Positions 16,934 to 25,039 are shown, counted from the first letter of the stretch. The stretch: DNA of 56,408 nt from JAPKZH01 sp964537875 (GCA_964537875.1 CAZIDN010000020.1:1-56408); one strand, 5' to 3'. Numbers and translations: made by a program. The notes: generated by a model from the letters alone, not told the origin.

Positions 16934-18061
16934 CTAATGGGCGGTTTTTGAAGCAGTTACGGGGATCCTGATTTCGACCCTTTCCGGTTTCTTTCCGCTT
17001 TTTTCGAAGAATTCGCCCAATCTCTGGACCGCGAGCCTCATGTTCTCCGGCGTCGGATGGGCGTATCTCATCGTCATCTGGATCGAGGCATGGCCTAGGA
17101 TTTTCGAGACCGTGACGAGATCGATTCCGGCTTCCACCATCCTCGAGGCCGCCGTGTGTCTGAGGTCATGGAAGCGGACGCCTTTGATCTCGGCCCGCCT
17201 GCAGGCGCCTTTGAAAGCCGTCCGGACGTCGAGCGTCCGCGCCTTCGTTTCCGGATTCTCAAAAACAAACTCCCGGGCTCGGCTCCGATCATGCAGGGTC
17301 TCAAAGACCGGGGAGTTCATCGGGATATCCCGGCTCCGCCCGCTTTTTGAATCCGCGATATGGATAAAGCCCTTGACGAAATCAACGTCCTTCCATCGAA
17401 GGCTGAGGATCTCGCTTTTCCTCATCCCCGTATTGAGGGCGACGACGAGCACGGGCCGGAGGTCTTCGCTGGCTTCGGCCAGCATCCGTTCCGTCTCTAC
17501 GATCGTCAGGATCCGTTCTTTGGCATTCGGCTCCCGGAATTTTTTGACCCGCGCTGCTGGATTCCGGACCAACTTTTCCCAATCGACCGCCCGATTGAGG
17601 CACGTCTTCAAACACGTTAGCTCCCGGTTGATCGTCGAAGGCGAGACGAGCCGTGGCTCCTCCGGATTCTTCGATTTCTTTTTCTTCCGGGTAGGCACCA
17701 GGGCCGCCTTCCTTTTGGCCTTGTATCTCTCAATCGACTCCGCCGTGATCTCGCTCAGGTACTTGCCCTTAAAGAATTCCTTTAGGTGGTCAAGGCTCGT
17801 TTCATCCCGGGCCCAGGACCGCTTGTTCTGCTTCGAGTAGAGCTCCAGGAATTCTTTGGCATGGTCTTCAAAGAGGACCTCCGGCGCCTTCTTTCCAAAG
17901 CCGTAAGGATCCCGGAGGATTTCGCCCTTGAGCCTCACGATCTCCGCTTCGGCCTGGCGCTTCGACGGCCCTATTACTCGGATGATCCGTCGGCCCTTGC
18001 AGCGAAAGTCGATCCGCCAGCGGCCTTGGTCATCTCGCTTTAGATTTTTTTCGTCGATCAT
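16934..18061 (-). CDS. int: Tyrosine-type site-specific integrase
   Basis: The 375-residue recombinase would insert and excise the island at the tRNA-Val 3' end. Residues 1-60 form an arm-type DNA-binding domain, about 65-165 a SAM-like core-binding domain, and 185-345 the catalytic domain. Catalytic residues are visible: Arg in LNTGMRKSEILSLRW, HDLRHTAASRM (H-x-x-R), LGHASIQMT (second His) and the nucleophile in MRYAHPT. The TAG stop lies 18 nt from the attachment repeat, and its 3' coding end contains TTTCCGGTTTC/TTTCCGC repeats that may be arm sites. Confidence 0.95.
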   Translation of the reverse strand: MIDEKNLKRDDQGRWRIDFRCKGRRIIRVIGPSKRQAEAEIVRLKGEILRDPYGFGKKAPEVLFEDHAKEFLELYSKQNKRSWARDETSLDHLKEFFKGKYLSEITAESIERYKAKRKAALVPTRKKKKSKNPEEPRLVSPSTINRELTCLKTCLNRAVDWEKLVRNPAARVKKFREPNAKERILTIVETERMLAEASEDLRPVLVVALNTGMRKSEILSLRWKDVDFVKGFIHIADSKSGRSRDIPMNSPVFETLHDRSRAREFVFENPETKARTLDVRTAFKGACRRAEIKGVRFHDLRHTAASRMVEAGIDLVTVSKILGHASIQMTMRYAHPTPENMRLAVQRLGEFFEKSGKKPERVEIRIPVTASKTAH

Positions 18062-18064
18062 GCC

Positions 18065-18427
18065 TTACCTCAAATAAAAGGATAATATCGCCAATGCGAT
18101 TATTGCGATTCCCTGGATGACCAGGAACCAGTTCAATTTTTTTATCTTCGCTGTTAATTTGATATTTTCGGCCGAGCTGTCTTCCATCGATTTTCCCAAA
18201 TTAGAAAGAGTTTTTAAAATCAATTTCAAAATAGACGCTTCGCTCGGCGGCATATTTTCAAAGTGCTTTTTTAAATCGATAGGGAGCGGCGTTATAAGCG
18301 TTTTCTTGGCAGCGTCCTGCATATCAACTATCTTTTTTCTTGCAGCGTCCCACATCTCTTCTAAAGTCTTTTCTAAGCCAGCCTCATCTATTTTTTTTGA
18401 AAAAAATTCTTTTTTAATTTCGGCCAT
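18065..18427 (-). CDS. Hypothetical protein with C-terminal membrane anchor
   Basis: The 120-residue product has an amphipathic, charged helical region (residues 1-95) and one hydrophobic helix at the C-terminus (WFLVIQGIAIIALAILSFYL), as in tail-anchored proteins. The gene is AT-rich, lies 3 nt upstream of the integrase start on the same strand and may be cotranscribed with it. I do not recognise it. Confidence 0.6.
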   Translation of the reverse strand: MAEIKKEFFSKKIDEAGLEKTLEEMWDAARKKIVDMQDAAKKTLITPLPIDLKKHFENMPPSEASILKLILKTLSNLGKSMEDSSAENIKLTAKIKKLNWFLVIQGIAIIALAILSFYLR

Positions 18428-18429
18428 AT

Positions 18430-19029
18430 TTATCCCCTTCCGCGCGGTTGTTCTATGTGGTCAGACTGACCGGAGTCCGTATTAGTGCTTCCGTTAATAA
18501 CCGCGCACTCTTTTTTGCATTTTTTACATACAAACCAATGGCCGCCCTTACGAATTGTAGAAAGATTAAGCGCAATTATTTGTTTCTTCGCATTAACTGG
18601 AGCCTTACAACATTTGCTAATTATTTCGTTCCGATATGCCTTTAGCTGAGCTTCATAATACGTTTCAAATTCGAGGCTTTTCTGACCGGAATCCGTATTA
18701 ATACTTGCGTTAATAACCGCGCACTCTTCGTTGCATTTTTTACATACAAACCAATGGTCCTGCGAAATATCATCTCTTAGTTTTTTCTTCGCATTAACTG
18801 GAGCGTTGCAACATTTGCTAATTATTTCATTCTGATGTGCCTTTAAATAAGCTTCCTGAAAGGTTTCAAGTTCGAGACCTTCTTGTATACGAGGTCGACG
18901 TCGGCGGACTTCTTCGATGATCATGCTATTAAGCTTTGCTACTCTTATCCCTGCTCTTCCCGGGGCTTCTATAGATCTCCAAATCAGGAAAAGCAAAATT
19001 ATAATAATTATTCCTATTACGAAAATCAT
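18430..19029 (-). CDS. Membrane-anchored protein with two tandem zinc-ribbon repeats
   Basis: I start at the ATG 19029 because it overlaps the preceding gene's stop (ATGA). The product has about 199 residues: one N-terminal membrane helix (residues 2-17), a basic linker and two copies of a repeat of about 65 residues. Each copy reads L-E-x-E-T, then NEIISKCC-x-APVNAKK, then HWFVCKKC and ECAVIN, ending NTDSGQ. The CC, CxxC and C residues suggest a zinc ribbon in each copy. The two copies are nearly identical, so the duplication is recent. Function is unknown; a cytoplasmic zinc module held at the membrane is the simplest reading. Confidence 0.7.
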   Translation of the reverse strand: MIFVIGIIIIILLFLIWRSIEAPGRAGIRVAKLNSMIIEEVRRRRPRIQEGLELETFQEAYLKAHQNEIISKCCNAPVNAKKKLRDDISQDHWFVCKKCNEECAVINASINTDSGQKSLEFETYYEAQLKAYRNEIISKCCKAPVNAKKQIIALNLSTIRKGGHWFVCKKCKKECAVINGSTNTDSGQSDHIEQPRGRG

Positions 19030-19256
19030 TTTTTCCTCCGCGAAAATTCTATCTGGATGTCGGTCCAACCGAGCTTCTTGATCCGCTCGATGCCGCGCCG
19101 GATGCGATCGCGGGTTTCAAACTCCGGCATGAATTCCCCTTCCAGCCATCGCCGGACGGTCCGGCCATGGACGCCGCCGATGTAACGCGCCGCCCTTTCC
19201 GCGCTGATGGCCTTCTCCTCCATGACCTTTTTAAGCTCGATGATTAAGTTCAACAT
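19026..19256 (-). CDS. Small helix-turn-helix DNA-binding protein
   Basis: The 76-residue protein contains SAERAARYIGGVHGRTVRRWLEGEFMP, which fits an XRE-like helix-turn-helix with the usual W-x-x-G-x-x-P ending. It probably regulates the downstream double zinc-ribbon gene or the integrase. Its stop overlaps the next ATG by 4 nt. Confidence 0.6.
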   Translation of the reverse strand: MLNLIIELKKVMEEKAISAERAARYIGGVHGRTVRRWLEGEFMPEFETRDRIRRGIERIKKLGWTDIQIEFSRRKK

Positions 19257-19312
19257 GGCCTTAGCATAAAACGCCGTCAGGTTTATGTCAATAGAACGTC
19301 AATCTAAGCCCT

Positions 19313-19870
19313 TCAGCTCTTTTCCCTTACATTCAAAAAGTCGTTGATCATCATCAGGTCGGCCAGCGGCAATTCCCCGATCGCCTTCCCGGTTCGCTTT
19401 TCGGTGAAGGTGCTGCGGTCGGCCATGCGGACAAACGTCCGGCTGCCGCACTTTATCTCATCCTGGCCGGGGAATGCCGCAGGCGCGTTTCCGGGCCCCA
19501 GCCTCAATTCTTGAATTTCGCTTCCGTAAACGTCCGCCTCGGTGGTCGCAATTTTGCGTGTTCGTCCCCCCTTTTTATGGGCGTCCGTAAAATCCCGGCT
19601 TCCGTCTTGAATATTTCCTCCCGCCTCCCGTTTTTTTAAAGGGTCCGCAAAATCCCGGCTTCCGTCCTGTCGGTTGTCCCGGTTTTTCAGACGGCCCTCC
19701 CCCTTTTTAGGACATCCGAAATATTGCGGGTGTCCGTCCTTCCGGAAAATCGCGCCAGGATGCCCCGGGACCGCCGACCTGCCGGGTCGAGACCTGGGGC
19801 CCGGGTTTGCCTCCAAAGGGGCCTGTTTTACGGGTAAAGTCGCGGGTAATCCGCCCCTTCTGCTCATCAT
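19313..19870 (-). CDS. Hypothetical basic protein, low-complexity N-terminus
   Basis: The 185-residue frame overlaps the PC4-like gene by 4 nt (ATGA). The first 120 residues are rich in Gly, Arg, Lys and Asp and contain two copies of QDGSRDF-A/T-D about 20 residues apart, encoded by a 28-bp DNA repeat (19575-19602 and 19640-19667). The last 45 residues look more protein-like (SRTFVRMADRSTFTEKRTGK, then LADLMMINDFL). It may be real only in its C-terminal part, with repeated DNA upstream. Confidence 0.4.
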   Translation of the reverse strand: MMSRRGGLPATLPVKQAPLEANPGPRSRPGRSAVPGHPGAIFRKDGHPQYFGCPKKGEGRLKNRDNRQDGSRDFADPLKKREAGGNIQDGSRDFTDAHKKGGRTRKIATTEADVYGSEIQELRLGPGNAPAAFPGQDEIKCGSRTFVRMADRSTFTEKRTGKAIGELPLADLMMINDFLNVREKS

Positions 19871-20250
19871 CCGAGGCGCTCCGTCGCTTTGGCCCAGGTG
19901 TTTTCGTCGATTGCCGCTTCGGCCAGGTCCAGGGCCTTCTGCAATTCGGGCAGGTGATCAACTTGGATGGTGATCCCTTTTCCGGTCGCTTCCTCCTCCG
20001 CTCCCCGGTCGCCTTCGGCGGGCTTCAAAAAAACCCGGATATTGACGTACCATTTCTCCTTGAAATCCAAAAGCCGGACCTTCACCAGCTCCGTCCGGTT
20101 CTTGGAAAAGCTCGCTATTTCTTTTTCCATCATGCCTCTCCGCGACAAGGCCCTGCGATCGTCTTTCTCGGCGGTCCCCTTGTCCTGGCCGTCTTCCGGC
20201 TTCCCGACCCGGCCCGCCCGGGGCCTTGTTTCATGGCCTTTTTCACTCAT
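19867..20250 (-). CDS. PC4/p15-like single-stranded-DNA-binding protein
   Basis: The 127-residue protein has a charged N-terminal 45 residues and a C-terminal domain with SFSKNRTELVKVRLLDF, KWYVNIRVFLKPAEG and GKGITIQVDHLPELQKAL. The beta strands followed by a K-G-I-x-I turn and a final helix match the transcriptional coactivator PC4/p15 fold, which binds single-stranded DNA. On mobile elements such proteins are thought to act in replication or transcription. A truncated relative is at 32187-32345. Tandem repeats and a palindrome lie directly upstream. Confidence 0.6.
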   Translation of the reverse strand: MSEKGHETRPRAGRVGKPEDGQDKGTAEKDDRRALSRRGMMEKEIASFSKNRTELVKVRLLDFKEKWYVNIRVFLKPAEGDRGAEEEATGKGITIQVDHLPELQKALDLAEAAIDENTWAKATERLG

Positions 20251-20271
20251 GGCCTGAAATTACCCCCGATC

Positions 20272-20363
20272 AAAAAATGGGCATTTAGCCCTGTTTTTTG
20301 GCCATAAAAGGGATTTAGCCCGCCTTTTTCGGCCTTAAATGGGGCAGAGTCCCGGCCTTTTTG
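20272..20363. repeat. Three tandem degenerate 31-bp repeats
   Basis: Units at 20272-20303, 20304-20334 and 20335-20363 share the order A-rich, GGG-N-ATTTAGCCC-like dyad, T-run, GGCC. The third unit is the most diverged. They precede the PC4-like gene and adjoin the palindrome at 20361-20377. They could be operator or origin repeats. Confidence 0.55.
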
Positions 20364-20377
20364 ACAGATAATGTCAA
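20361..20377. promoter_or_regulatory. Candidate operator palindrome TTGACA-N5-TGTCAA
   Basis: TTGACAGATAATGTCAA is a perfect 6-bp dyad with a 5-bp spacer, about 110 nt upstream of the PC4-like gene. It has the form of a dimeric repressor site and could overlap a -35 element. No gene is supported between 20378 and 20484. Confidence 0.5.
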
Positions 20378-20484
20378 CGACGCGGCTCCCAAAATCCCGT
20401 TTTTGTAACCGGGCTATTTTAAAAGAGTTATGGTAATTATTAGTTGACATAATGGATATTATATGACGCACTAACAGCACCTAT

Positions 20485-20850
20485 TTATTTATTTTTATCC
20501 CGCTCTCTCAGCCCAGCCAGGTAGCTTTTCAACGTCCTCTCCGGGATTCCCCATCGCTTCGCCGTCTTGCGAACCCCGATCGCGGCTATGGATCCAAAGA
20601 GCCGCGCTTGATCCAGGAATCTCAGCCGGGACCGCCGCATCTTTGTCCTCGTCGGGATTCCGGCCGCCTTTAGCCGCCGCCTAACGCTCGCTTCGCTTAT
20701 CCCCATCGCCGCGCCGACCTCACGAACAGAGAGCTCTTGAACGATGTAGAGCCGGGTCAACCTATCTTTCTCCGTCGCCGTCGCCCTGAGCCGAGGCCGT
20801 CCCCGTTTCACTTCCAGCCCCGCGGCTTCCTGATATTTGATCCTGGCCAC
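20485..20850 (-). CDS. Helix-turn-helix DNA-binding protein (homeodomain-like)
   Basis: The 121-residue protein starts at GTG. Residues 1-25 (ARIKYQEAAGLEVKRGRPR) end in an AT-hook-like GRPR. Residues 30-75 hold a helix-turn-helix (LSVREVGAAMGISEASVRRRL) and residues 85-115 a second (IGVRKTAKRWGIPERTLKSYL). The architecture resembles resolvase-type or terminase-small-subunit-type DNA binding. Its first 20 codons are duplicated in front of two other genes on the island (22448 and 23216). Confidence 0.7.
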   Translation of the reverse strand: MARIKYQEAAGLEVKRGRPRLRATATEKDRLTRLYIVQELSVREVGAAMGISEASVRRRLKAAGIPTRTKMRRSRLRFLDQARLFGSIAAIGVRKTAKRWGIPERTLKSYLAGLRERDKNK

Positions 20851-20855
20851 AAGAA

Positions 20856-21110
20856 TTATTTTTTCCCGATCAACGTTAGGTCTTGGTCAAGGGCTATAAG
20901 TGCCTTCCGATTTGCTTTCCTCCAATCTCTTTCTGAAAGATTTTTTTCCCTCATTATTATGCTCGTAACTTCTCCCGCATGGTCTCCACACATCATTCCG
21001 TATTTCTTGTCGAATTCTTCAGGATCAAGAATTCCAGATAAATACATATTGGTATAATTTCCGGCCTTTGAAGTTGTTTTTGAACACTTCCTACAAGTGG
21101 GAAATAGCAT
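20856..21110 (-). CDS. Small hypothetical protein with Cys motifs
   Basis: The 84 residues begin MLFPTCRKCSK and contain a later C-x-x-H (MMCGDHAGE), suggesting one zinc site, followed by a charged helix. It ends 5 nt before the helix-turn-helix gene. A very short reading frame (21091-21147, starting MARITDEVKE) overlaps its start and carries the same start-site header found elsewhere on the island. Confidence 0.5.
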   Translation of the reverse strand: MLFPTCRKCSKTTSKAGNYTNMYLSGILDPEEFDKKYGMMCGDHAGEVTSIIMREKNLSERDWRKANRKALIALDQDLTLIGKK

Positions 21111-21254
21111 ATTTAATCTCCTTTACTTCATCGGTAATCCTGGCCATGAGAATTATTCCCGCCGTCCTTCGTCCTTCATCATGAGGCTTAATTTCGCCAT
21201 CATGGCGTCCCTTTCATCGGGAAGGCTGGCATTGGCCTGACCTTCCCCGCCTCA

Positions 21255-22316
21255 TTACTTCGCCCCATGCTTCTTCAGCAACTCGGCCACGTCCATATGA
21301 TGGTTTTCCACAGCTTTTTGCAGCGGCGTAAAGCCCTCGGCAGTCTTGACGTTCACGTCCGCACCTTTAGCGATTAGCAGCTCAACTAAGTCTTTATAAC
21401 CATCCATTGCGGCCGAGTAAAGAGACGTCAAGCCACCGTCGTTTTTGGCGTTCACGTCCGCGCCTTTGGCGATTAACAGCTCGGCCACGTCCTTCTGGCC
21501 TTTAAATGCGGCCCGGAGTAGCGGTGTCGCGGAGCCCATTTTGTCCTTGGCATTCACGTCCGCACCTTTGGCGATCAGCAGCTCGGCCACGTCCTTCTGG
21601 CCCCACCATGCGGCCTCGTGCAGCGGCGTCCAGCCAAGGCTGTCCTTGGCGTTTAAGTCAGCGCCCTTGGCGATCAGCAGCTCAGCTACGTCCTTATAGC
21701 CCTTATAAATGACAAGATGCAGCAGCGATCCGCTTGTTTCCTCCTTAGTGTTTACGTCCGCGCCTTTGGCGATCAGCAGTTCGGCCATGTCCACTTGGTT
21801 CTGCATAGCGGCAAGGTGCAGCGGCGTCCAGCCAAATTCGGCCTTAGCATTCACGTCCGCGCCTTTGGCGATCAGCAGCTCGGCCACGTTCTTCTGGCCT
21901 TGCATAGAGGCAAGGTGCAGTGGCGTAGGGCCTACCTCGGCCTTGGTGTTCCCGTCTTTAGCTATGGCATCTGAAAATCGGGCTACGCGCTTCTGGTCCT
22001 CTATAGAAGCAAGGTGCAGCGGCGTCCATCCCGAGGTCGCTTTAGCATTCACGTCCGCACCTTTGGCGATCAGCAGCTCGACCACGTCCTTATAGCCCTG
22101 TTTAGCGGTAAGGTGCAGCGGCGTCAGGCCAGCGGCGTCCTTGGCGTTCACAGCCTCGCCTCGTTTCAAGTGCCTTTTCACGTCTTGTAAATCGCCCTTT
22201 TCTGCAGCCTCATGTAAGGTCCCGTAGATCAGCGGCTTATTATCCCGACAGTTGCTGGAGAGCAAGGTCGCTAGCAGCATAGCTGCCCCCACGGTTTTTC
22301 CAATTCGGATCTTCAT
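21255..22316 (-). CDS. Exported ankyrin-repeat protein
   Basis: The 353-residue protein has an N-terminal signal sequence (residues 1-23, with a Cys at the end that only weakly fits a lipobox). About ten ankyrin repeats follow, most with GxTPLHLA and VAELLIAKGADVN. One repeat near residue 120 is shortened. Ankyrin arrays mediate protein binding; export suggests a target in the envelope or outside. The repeats are very alike at the DNA level, implying recent internal expansion. A GGAGGG ribosome site precedes the ATG. Confidence 0.85.
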   Translation of the reverse strand: MKIRIGKTVGAAMLLATLLSSNCRDNKPLIYGTLHEAAEKGDLQDVKRHLKRGEAVNAKDAAGLTPLHLTAKQGYKDVVELLIAKGADVNAKATSGWTPLHLASIEDQKRVARFSDAIAKDGNTKAEVGPTPLHLASMQGQKNVAELLIAKGADVNAKAEFGWTPLHLAAMQNQVDMAELLIAKGADVNTKEETSGSLLHLVIYKGYKDVAELLIAKGADLNAKDSLGWTPLHEAAWWGQKDVAELLIAKGADVNAKDKMGSATPLLRAAFKGQKDVAELLIAKGADVNAKNDGGLTSLYSAAMDGYKDLVELLIAKGADVNVKTAEGFTPLQKAVENHHMDVAELLKKHGAK

Positions 22317-22334
22317 GGTTTCCCTCCCATCAGA

Positions 22335-22448
22335 TTATAGAATTCGTTCAAGTCTTTCACTTCGTCCAGGACCTATTGGCGGCCCGGTCGTCGGTCGTCC
22401 CCGCTTCACTTCCAGCCCAACCACTTCCTTATATTTGGTCCGGCCCAT
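22335..22448 (-). pseudogene. Truncated copy of the helix-turn-helix gene start (header copy)
   Basis: A 37-codon frame begins GRTKYKEVVGLEVKRGRP and ends with RSERLERIL before TAA. The intact gene at 20485-20850 begins ARIKYQEAAGLEVKRGRP. The upstream bases GGAATAATTCTCATGG are also shared. It ends 19 nt before the ankyrin gene start. It may be a relic or a short upstream frame that now serves as leader for the ankyrin gene. Confidence 0.65.
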
Positions 22449-22453
22449 GAGAA

Positions 22454-23089
22454 TTATTCCCGCCCTTTAGCGTCATTAGGAGGCATGCTTCCCGTGCCAT
22501 TGGGCAGGTCTTTATTCCTATCGGAAAGTCCAGCGCGGTCCTCTTTCAACTTCCTCCACAACCAGTCGTCATATTCTATCGGGGAGCACCTCATCTGATT
22601 CGCCCTCTCCTTGAGCCGAGATTGAATCTCTGCATATACCACTTCGTCAATCCGGCTGATTGTAAAGATCCCCCGTGCGACTTTATATTTTTCTTTTATG
22701 CATTTTAGGATAGGAGTATCAATTGCTCCATGCAAATTAGGAGCGACTATCTGTGCAATCCTTTCATTCGGGAGTCTACAGTAACCCACAAGGACTTTCA
22801 TCGCGATATCAACCACCTTGGCGGCCTGTCCATAGCTGGGCACTTTTCCAAGCGTTGTTTTGATTGACGACTGGATCTGCCGGCAGAGCTTTTCATGTGA
22901 GAAATTAGATGGGTCCACTTCTATCTCGTCTAACAACTTCTCTAAGAGGTTACAGACGAGGGGACCGGATTTCTTTTCAAATACTCGCTGCATCCCGGTG
23001 AAATCCCAAGCCATCCCAATGATATTTCGCATTCGTGCTACTTCTACTTCGGTTTTCATACGATCCACCTCATCGATTTTTGCTCCCAC
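22454..23089 (-). CDS. Hypothetical protein
   Basis: The 211-residue soluble, mostly helical protein starts at GTG (an internal ATG is at codon 11). I see no known motif. It contains CRLPNERIAQIVAPNLHGA, which could be part of a DNA-binding helix, and a polar tail (GTGSMPPNDAKGRE). Its 5' end overlaps the header-copy frame by 20 nt, and it lies between the ankyrin gene and the RM operon on the same strand. Confidence 0.55.
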   Translation of the reverse strand: MGAKIDEVDRMKTEVEVARMRNIIGMAWDFTGMQRVFEKKSGPLVCNLLEKLLDEIEVDPSNFSHEKLCRQIQSSIKTTLGKVPSYGQAAKVVDIAMKVLVGYCRLPNERIAQIVAPNLHGAIDTPILKCIKEKYKVARGIFTISRIDEVVYAEIQSRLKERANQMRCSPIEYDDWLWRKLKEDRAGLSDRNKDLPNGTGSMPPNDAKGRE

Positions 23090-23216
23090 GGTTGGAATGG
23101 CCTTCGGGCCAGCGATATCCCTTGTCCCTTTCCGGCCAACTCGGCGAGGCCCCGTTGAGCGGCTTATCGCGCTTCAATTCCAGCCCAAACGCTTCCTGGT
23201 ATTTTATCCTGTCCAT
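23070..23216 (-). pseudogene. Second truncated header copy of the helix-turn-helix gene
   Basis: This 48-codon frame begins MDRIKYQEAFGLELKRDKP, then diverges completely (NGASPSWPERDKG...). It ends at TGA 23072-23070, inside the next gene. It matches the first 18 codons of the gene at 20850 and of the copy at 22448. Confidence 0.65.
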
Positions 23217-23296
23217 GTGAGAATATGTCCTACTGATCAGCGTCTTTTATCATGAGGCGAGCATCCGCATCGCGCACACTCATCCTTTGGCCTACC

Positions 23297-25039
23297 TTAC
23301 TGGTGAGCTTTTTTGGACGTACCTTTACCGCTATTGCGAACTCGGCTCTTCTTGGCGTAGGCGGGATACTTGTCGTAGACGGTTTTCAGAAGAGCACTTT
23401 GGTCGAGGTCGCCGTAGAAGTCGAGGATGGAGGCGACGTCTTCCTTCAGGTCGTCCGGGAGTTCGGCCAGGGCCGCGTCTGCTTGCCCGGGGTCGGCCAG
23501 GGTGATACGGGTCTTGTCCTCTTCCGTGTCGTTGACTACAGTCACGAGGCCGTCTGCCTGGAGACGCTCCAAGTCGGCGTAAAGCTCTTTGGCGAAGGGG
23601 CCGTAGTGATACGGGACGAATTGATAAAACCGGCGGCGGCTATTGCCCTCCATCTGGAGCAGGAAGGCGTATTTCATCAGGGCCGTGACCAGGACGGCGC
23701 CCTGAGCGGCCTTTTTGGCGCGGGGCCCCCGCCCCCGGATCAGGGCCAGTAGGAGCAGGCGTGGCAGGCGCTCAGAAAGGTCGACCTGCTGCGCGATCCA
23801 TTCCGCGTTCGCCTCTTCCCATTCGGCGGTGAGGTGGCCGGTAAAACCCTGCGCTATTAGAGCTTCGAATGCGGGAGTAATATCGTCAAGGCCCAACACG
23901 CATTTATCTCTTGCTTGCCGTAGCGTCTCTGCCTGACCAACGAAGCTCCTTTGTACTGGCATTGGAGGAACCAGAATCTCTAAAGCTCGCACCCTTGCGT
24001 GATTGAAACCGGTTTGAGCCGAACCTGGCGCATTCAGAATAATGTGCTGGTACCATGGAGTCGCCAGACAGTAGGCAAGATACTCCGGAGCGAGAACATC
24101 CTTCTGCGTTCTGATGATGCAGACATGCTGATTCACGTTCGAAGGAGGAATATCCTCGTCAGCCCATGCAACCCTACCGATAGAGGCACCCGTGATATTT
24201 AGCAGGACATCGCCAGGCAACACCCGAACGCGGGCCATCTCTTCATGGATGCCTTCCGGCAAGTGGGCACAATCGCTGAGGTCAAGGCGGAGCATGCGGA
24301 CATTCTGGCTTCGGATCAGCAACGGGCCATCCTCAACGTAATTCCGTGCGCCACCTCGGGGCGTATACCCACTGGTGACAAGATCGGTGACCTTCCCCAC
24401 CGTCGTTTTCACATATCCGCGAGGATTGGCGACAGGCGTCCCGAACATGTCATTGAAGATGGATGGTAGAATCGCATCCGTTATTTCCAAGGCCTCCTTT
24501 CGCTTGCGGCGGATTTCGTCGGCCTTCTGGAGAATCTGGACGATCCGCTCCTGGACGGGTAGCGGTGGGACTGGCAATTCCACCTCTTCGAGGTCAGACA
24601 GCCTGAGGGACGGGTAGTTGTTGTCTGGAGCAATCCGACGGGAGTCAACAGTCAACGACCAGAAGTAGAGATACTCGGGTAGCACCTGGTTACCTGCCAC
24701 CACAACCGCCAAGTGTGAAGCCACATAAGCCGGCACTGCGGTCAAGACACGGTGGTTAAGAAATGTCGATGCGCCGCTCTTGGGGATCAGCAGTGACTTC
24801 TCAGACCACAGCTTCAACCGCTTCTTCTCGACGGCCAAGTCGTTCACGTAGTCTGTGGTTTCAGACAGGGCAGGATGAATGTGGAGTCTGCCAACATCCT
24901 GTGTTCGGACAAATGGGTAAGTGCCATTTTCGAAGAACTTGATGCCTTGAGGGGCGGAATTGCCGGCTCCTACTTTGGCCACATCTCTGAGCTTAGCTGT
25001 CTTCCAACCTTTCCTCGTTTGTCTTTTGCTGTTGCTCAT
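23297..25039 (-). CDS. hsdS: Type I restriction specificity subunit HsdS with extra C-terminal YwgA/Panacea-like domain
   Basis: HsdS determines the DNA target for modification and cleavage. I start it at MSNSKRQTRKGW (25039), which overlaps the upstream stop by 4 nt. It has two target-recognition domains (about 10-170 and 220-390), each followed by a conserved helix (LPVPPLPVQERIVQILQKAD; LVPPMPVQRSFVGQAE). Normal HsdS proteins would end near residue 430. Here about 150 further residues follow, with LMKYAFLLQMEG, FYQFVPYHYGPFAKELY and LERLQADGLV, which resemble YwgA/DUF4065 (Panacea) proteins. The fused domain is unusual. Confidence 0.88.
   Translation of the reverse strand: MSNSKRQTRKGWKTAKLRDVAKVGAGNSAPQGIKFFENGTYPFVRTQDVGRLHIHPALSETTDYVNDLAVEKKRLKLWSEKSLLIPKSGASTFLNHRVLTAVPAYVASHLAVVVAGNQVLPEYLYFWSLTVDSRRIAPDNNYPSLRLSDLEEVELPVPPLPVQERIVQILQKADEIRRKRKEALEITDAILPSIFNDMFGTPVANPRGYVKTTVGKVTDLVTSGYTPRGGARNYVEDGPLLIRSQNVRMLRLDLSDCAHLPEGIHEEMARVRVLPGDVLLNITGASIGRVAWADEDIPPSNVNQHVCIIRTQKDVLAPEYLAYCLATPWYQHIILNAPGSAQTGFNHARVRALEILVPPMPVQRSFVGQAETLRQARDKCVLGLDDITPAFEALIAQGFTGHLTAEWEEANAEWIAQQVDLSERLPRLLLLALIRGRGPRAKKAAQGAVLVTALMKYAFLLQMEGNSRRRFYQFVPYHYGPFAKELYADLERLQADGLVTVVNDTEEDKTRITLADPGQADAALAELPDDLKEDVASILDFYGDLDQSALLKTVYDKYPAYAKKSRVRNSGKGTSKKAHQ

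Noticed and set aside
20247..20480. Minus-strand frame of 77 codons upstream of the PC4-like gene
   Set aside because: It covers the 31-bp repeats and the palindrome, has no ribosome site and no family features.
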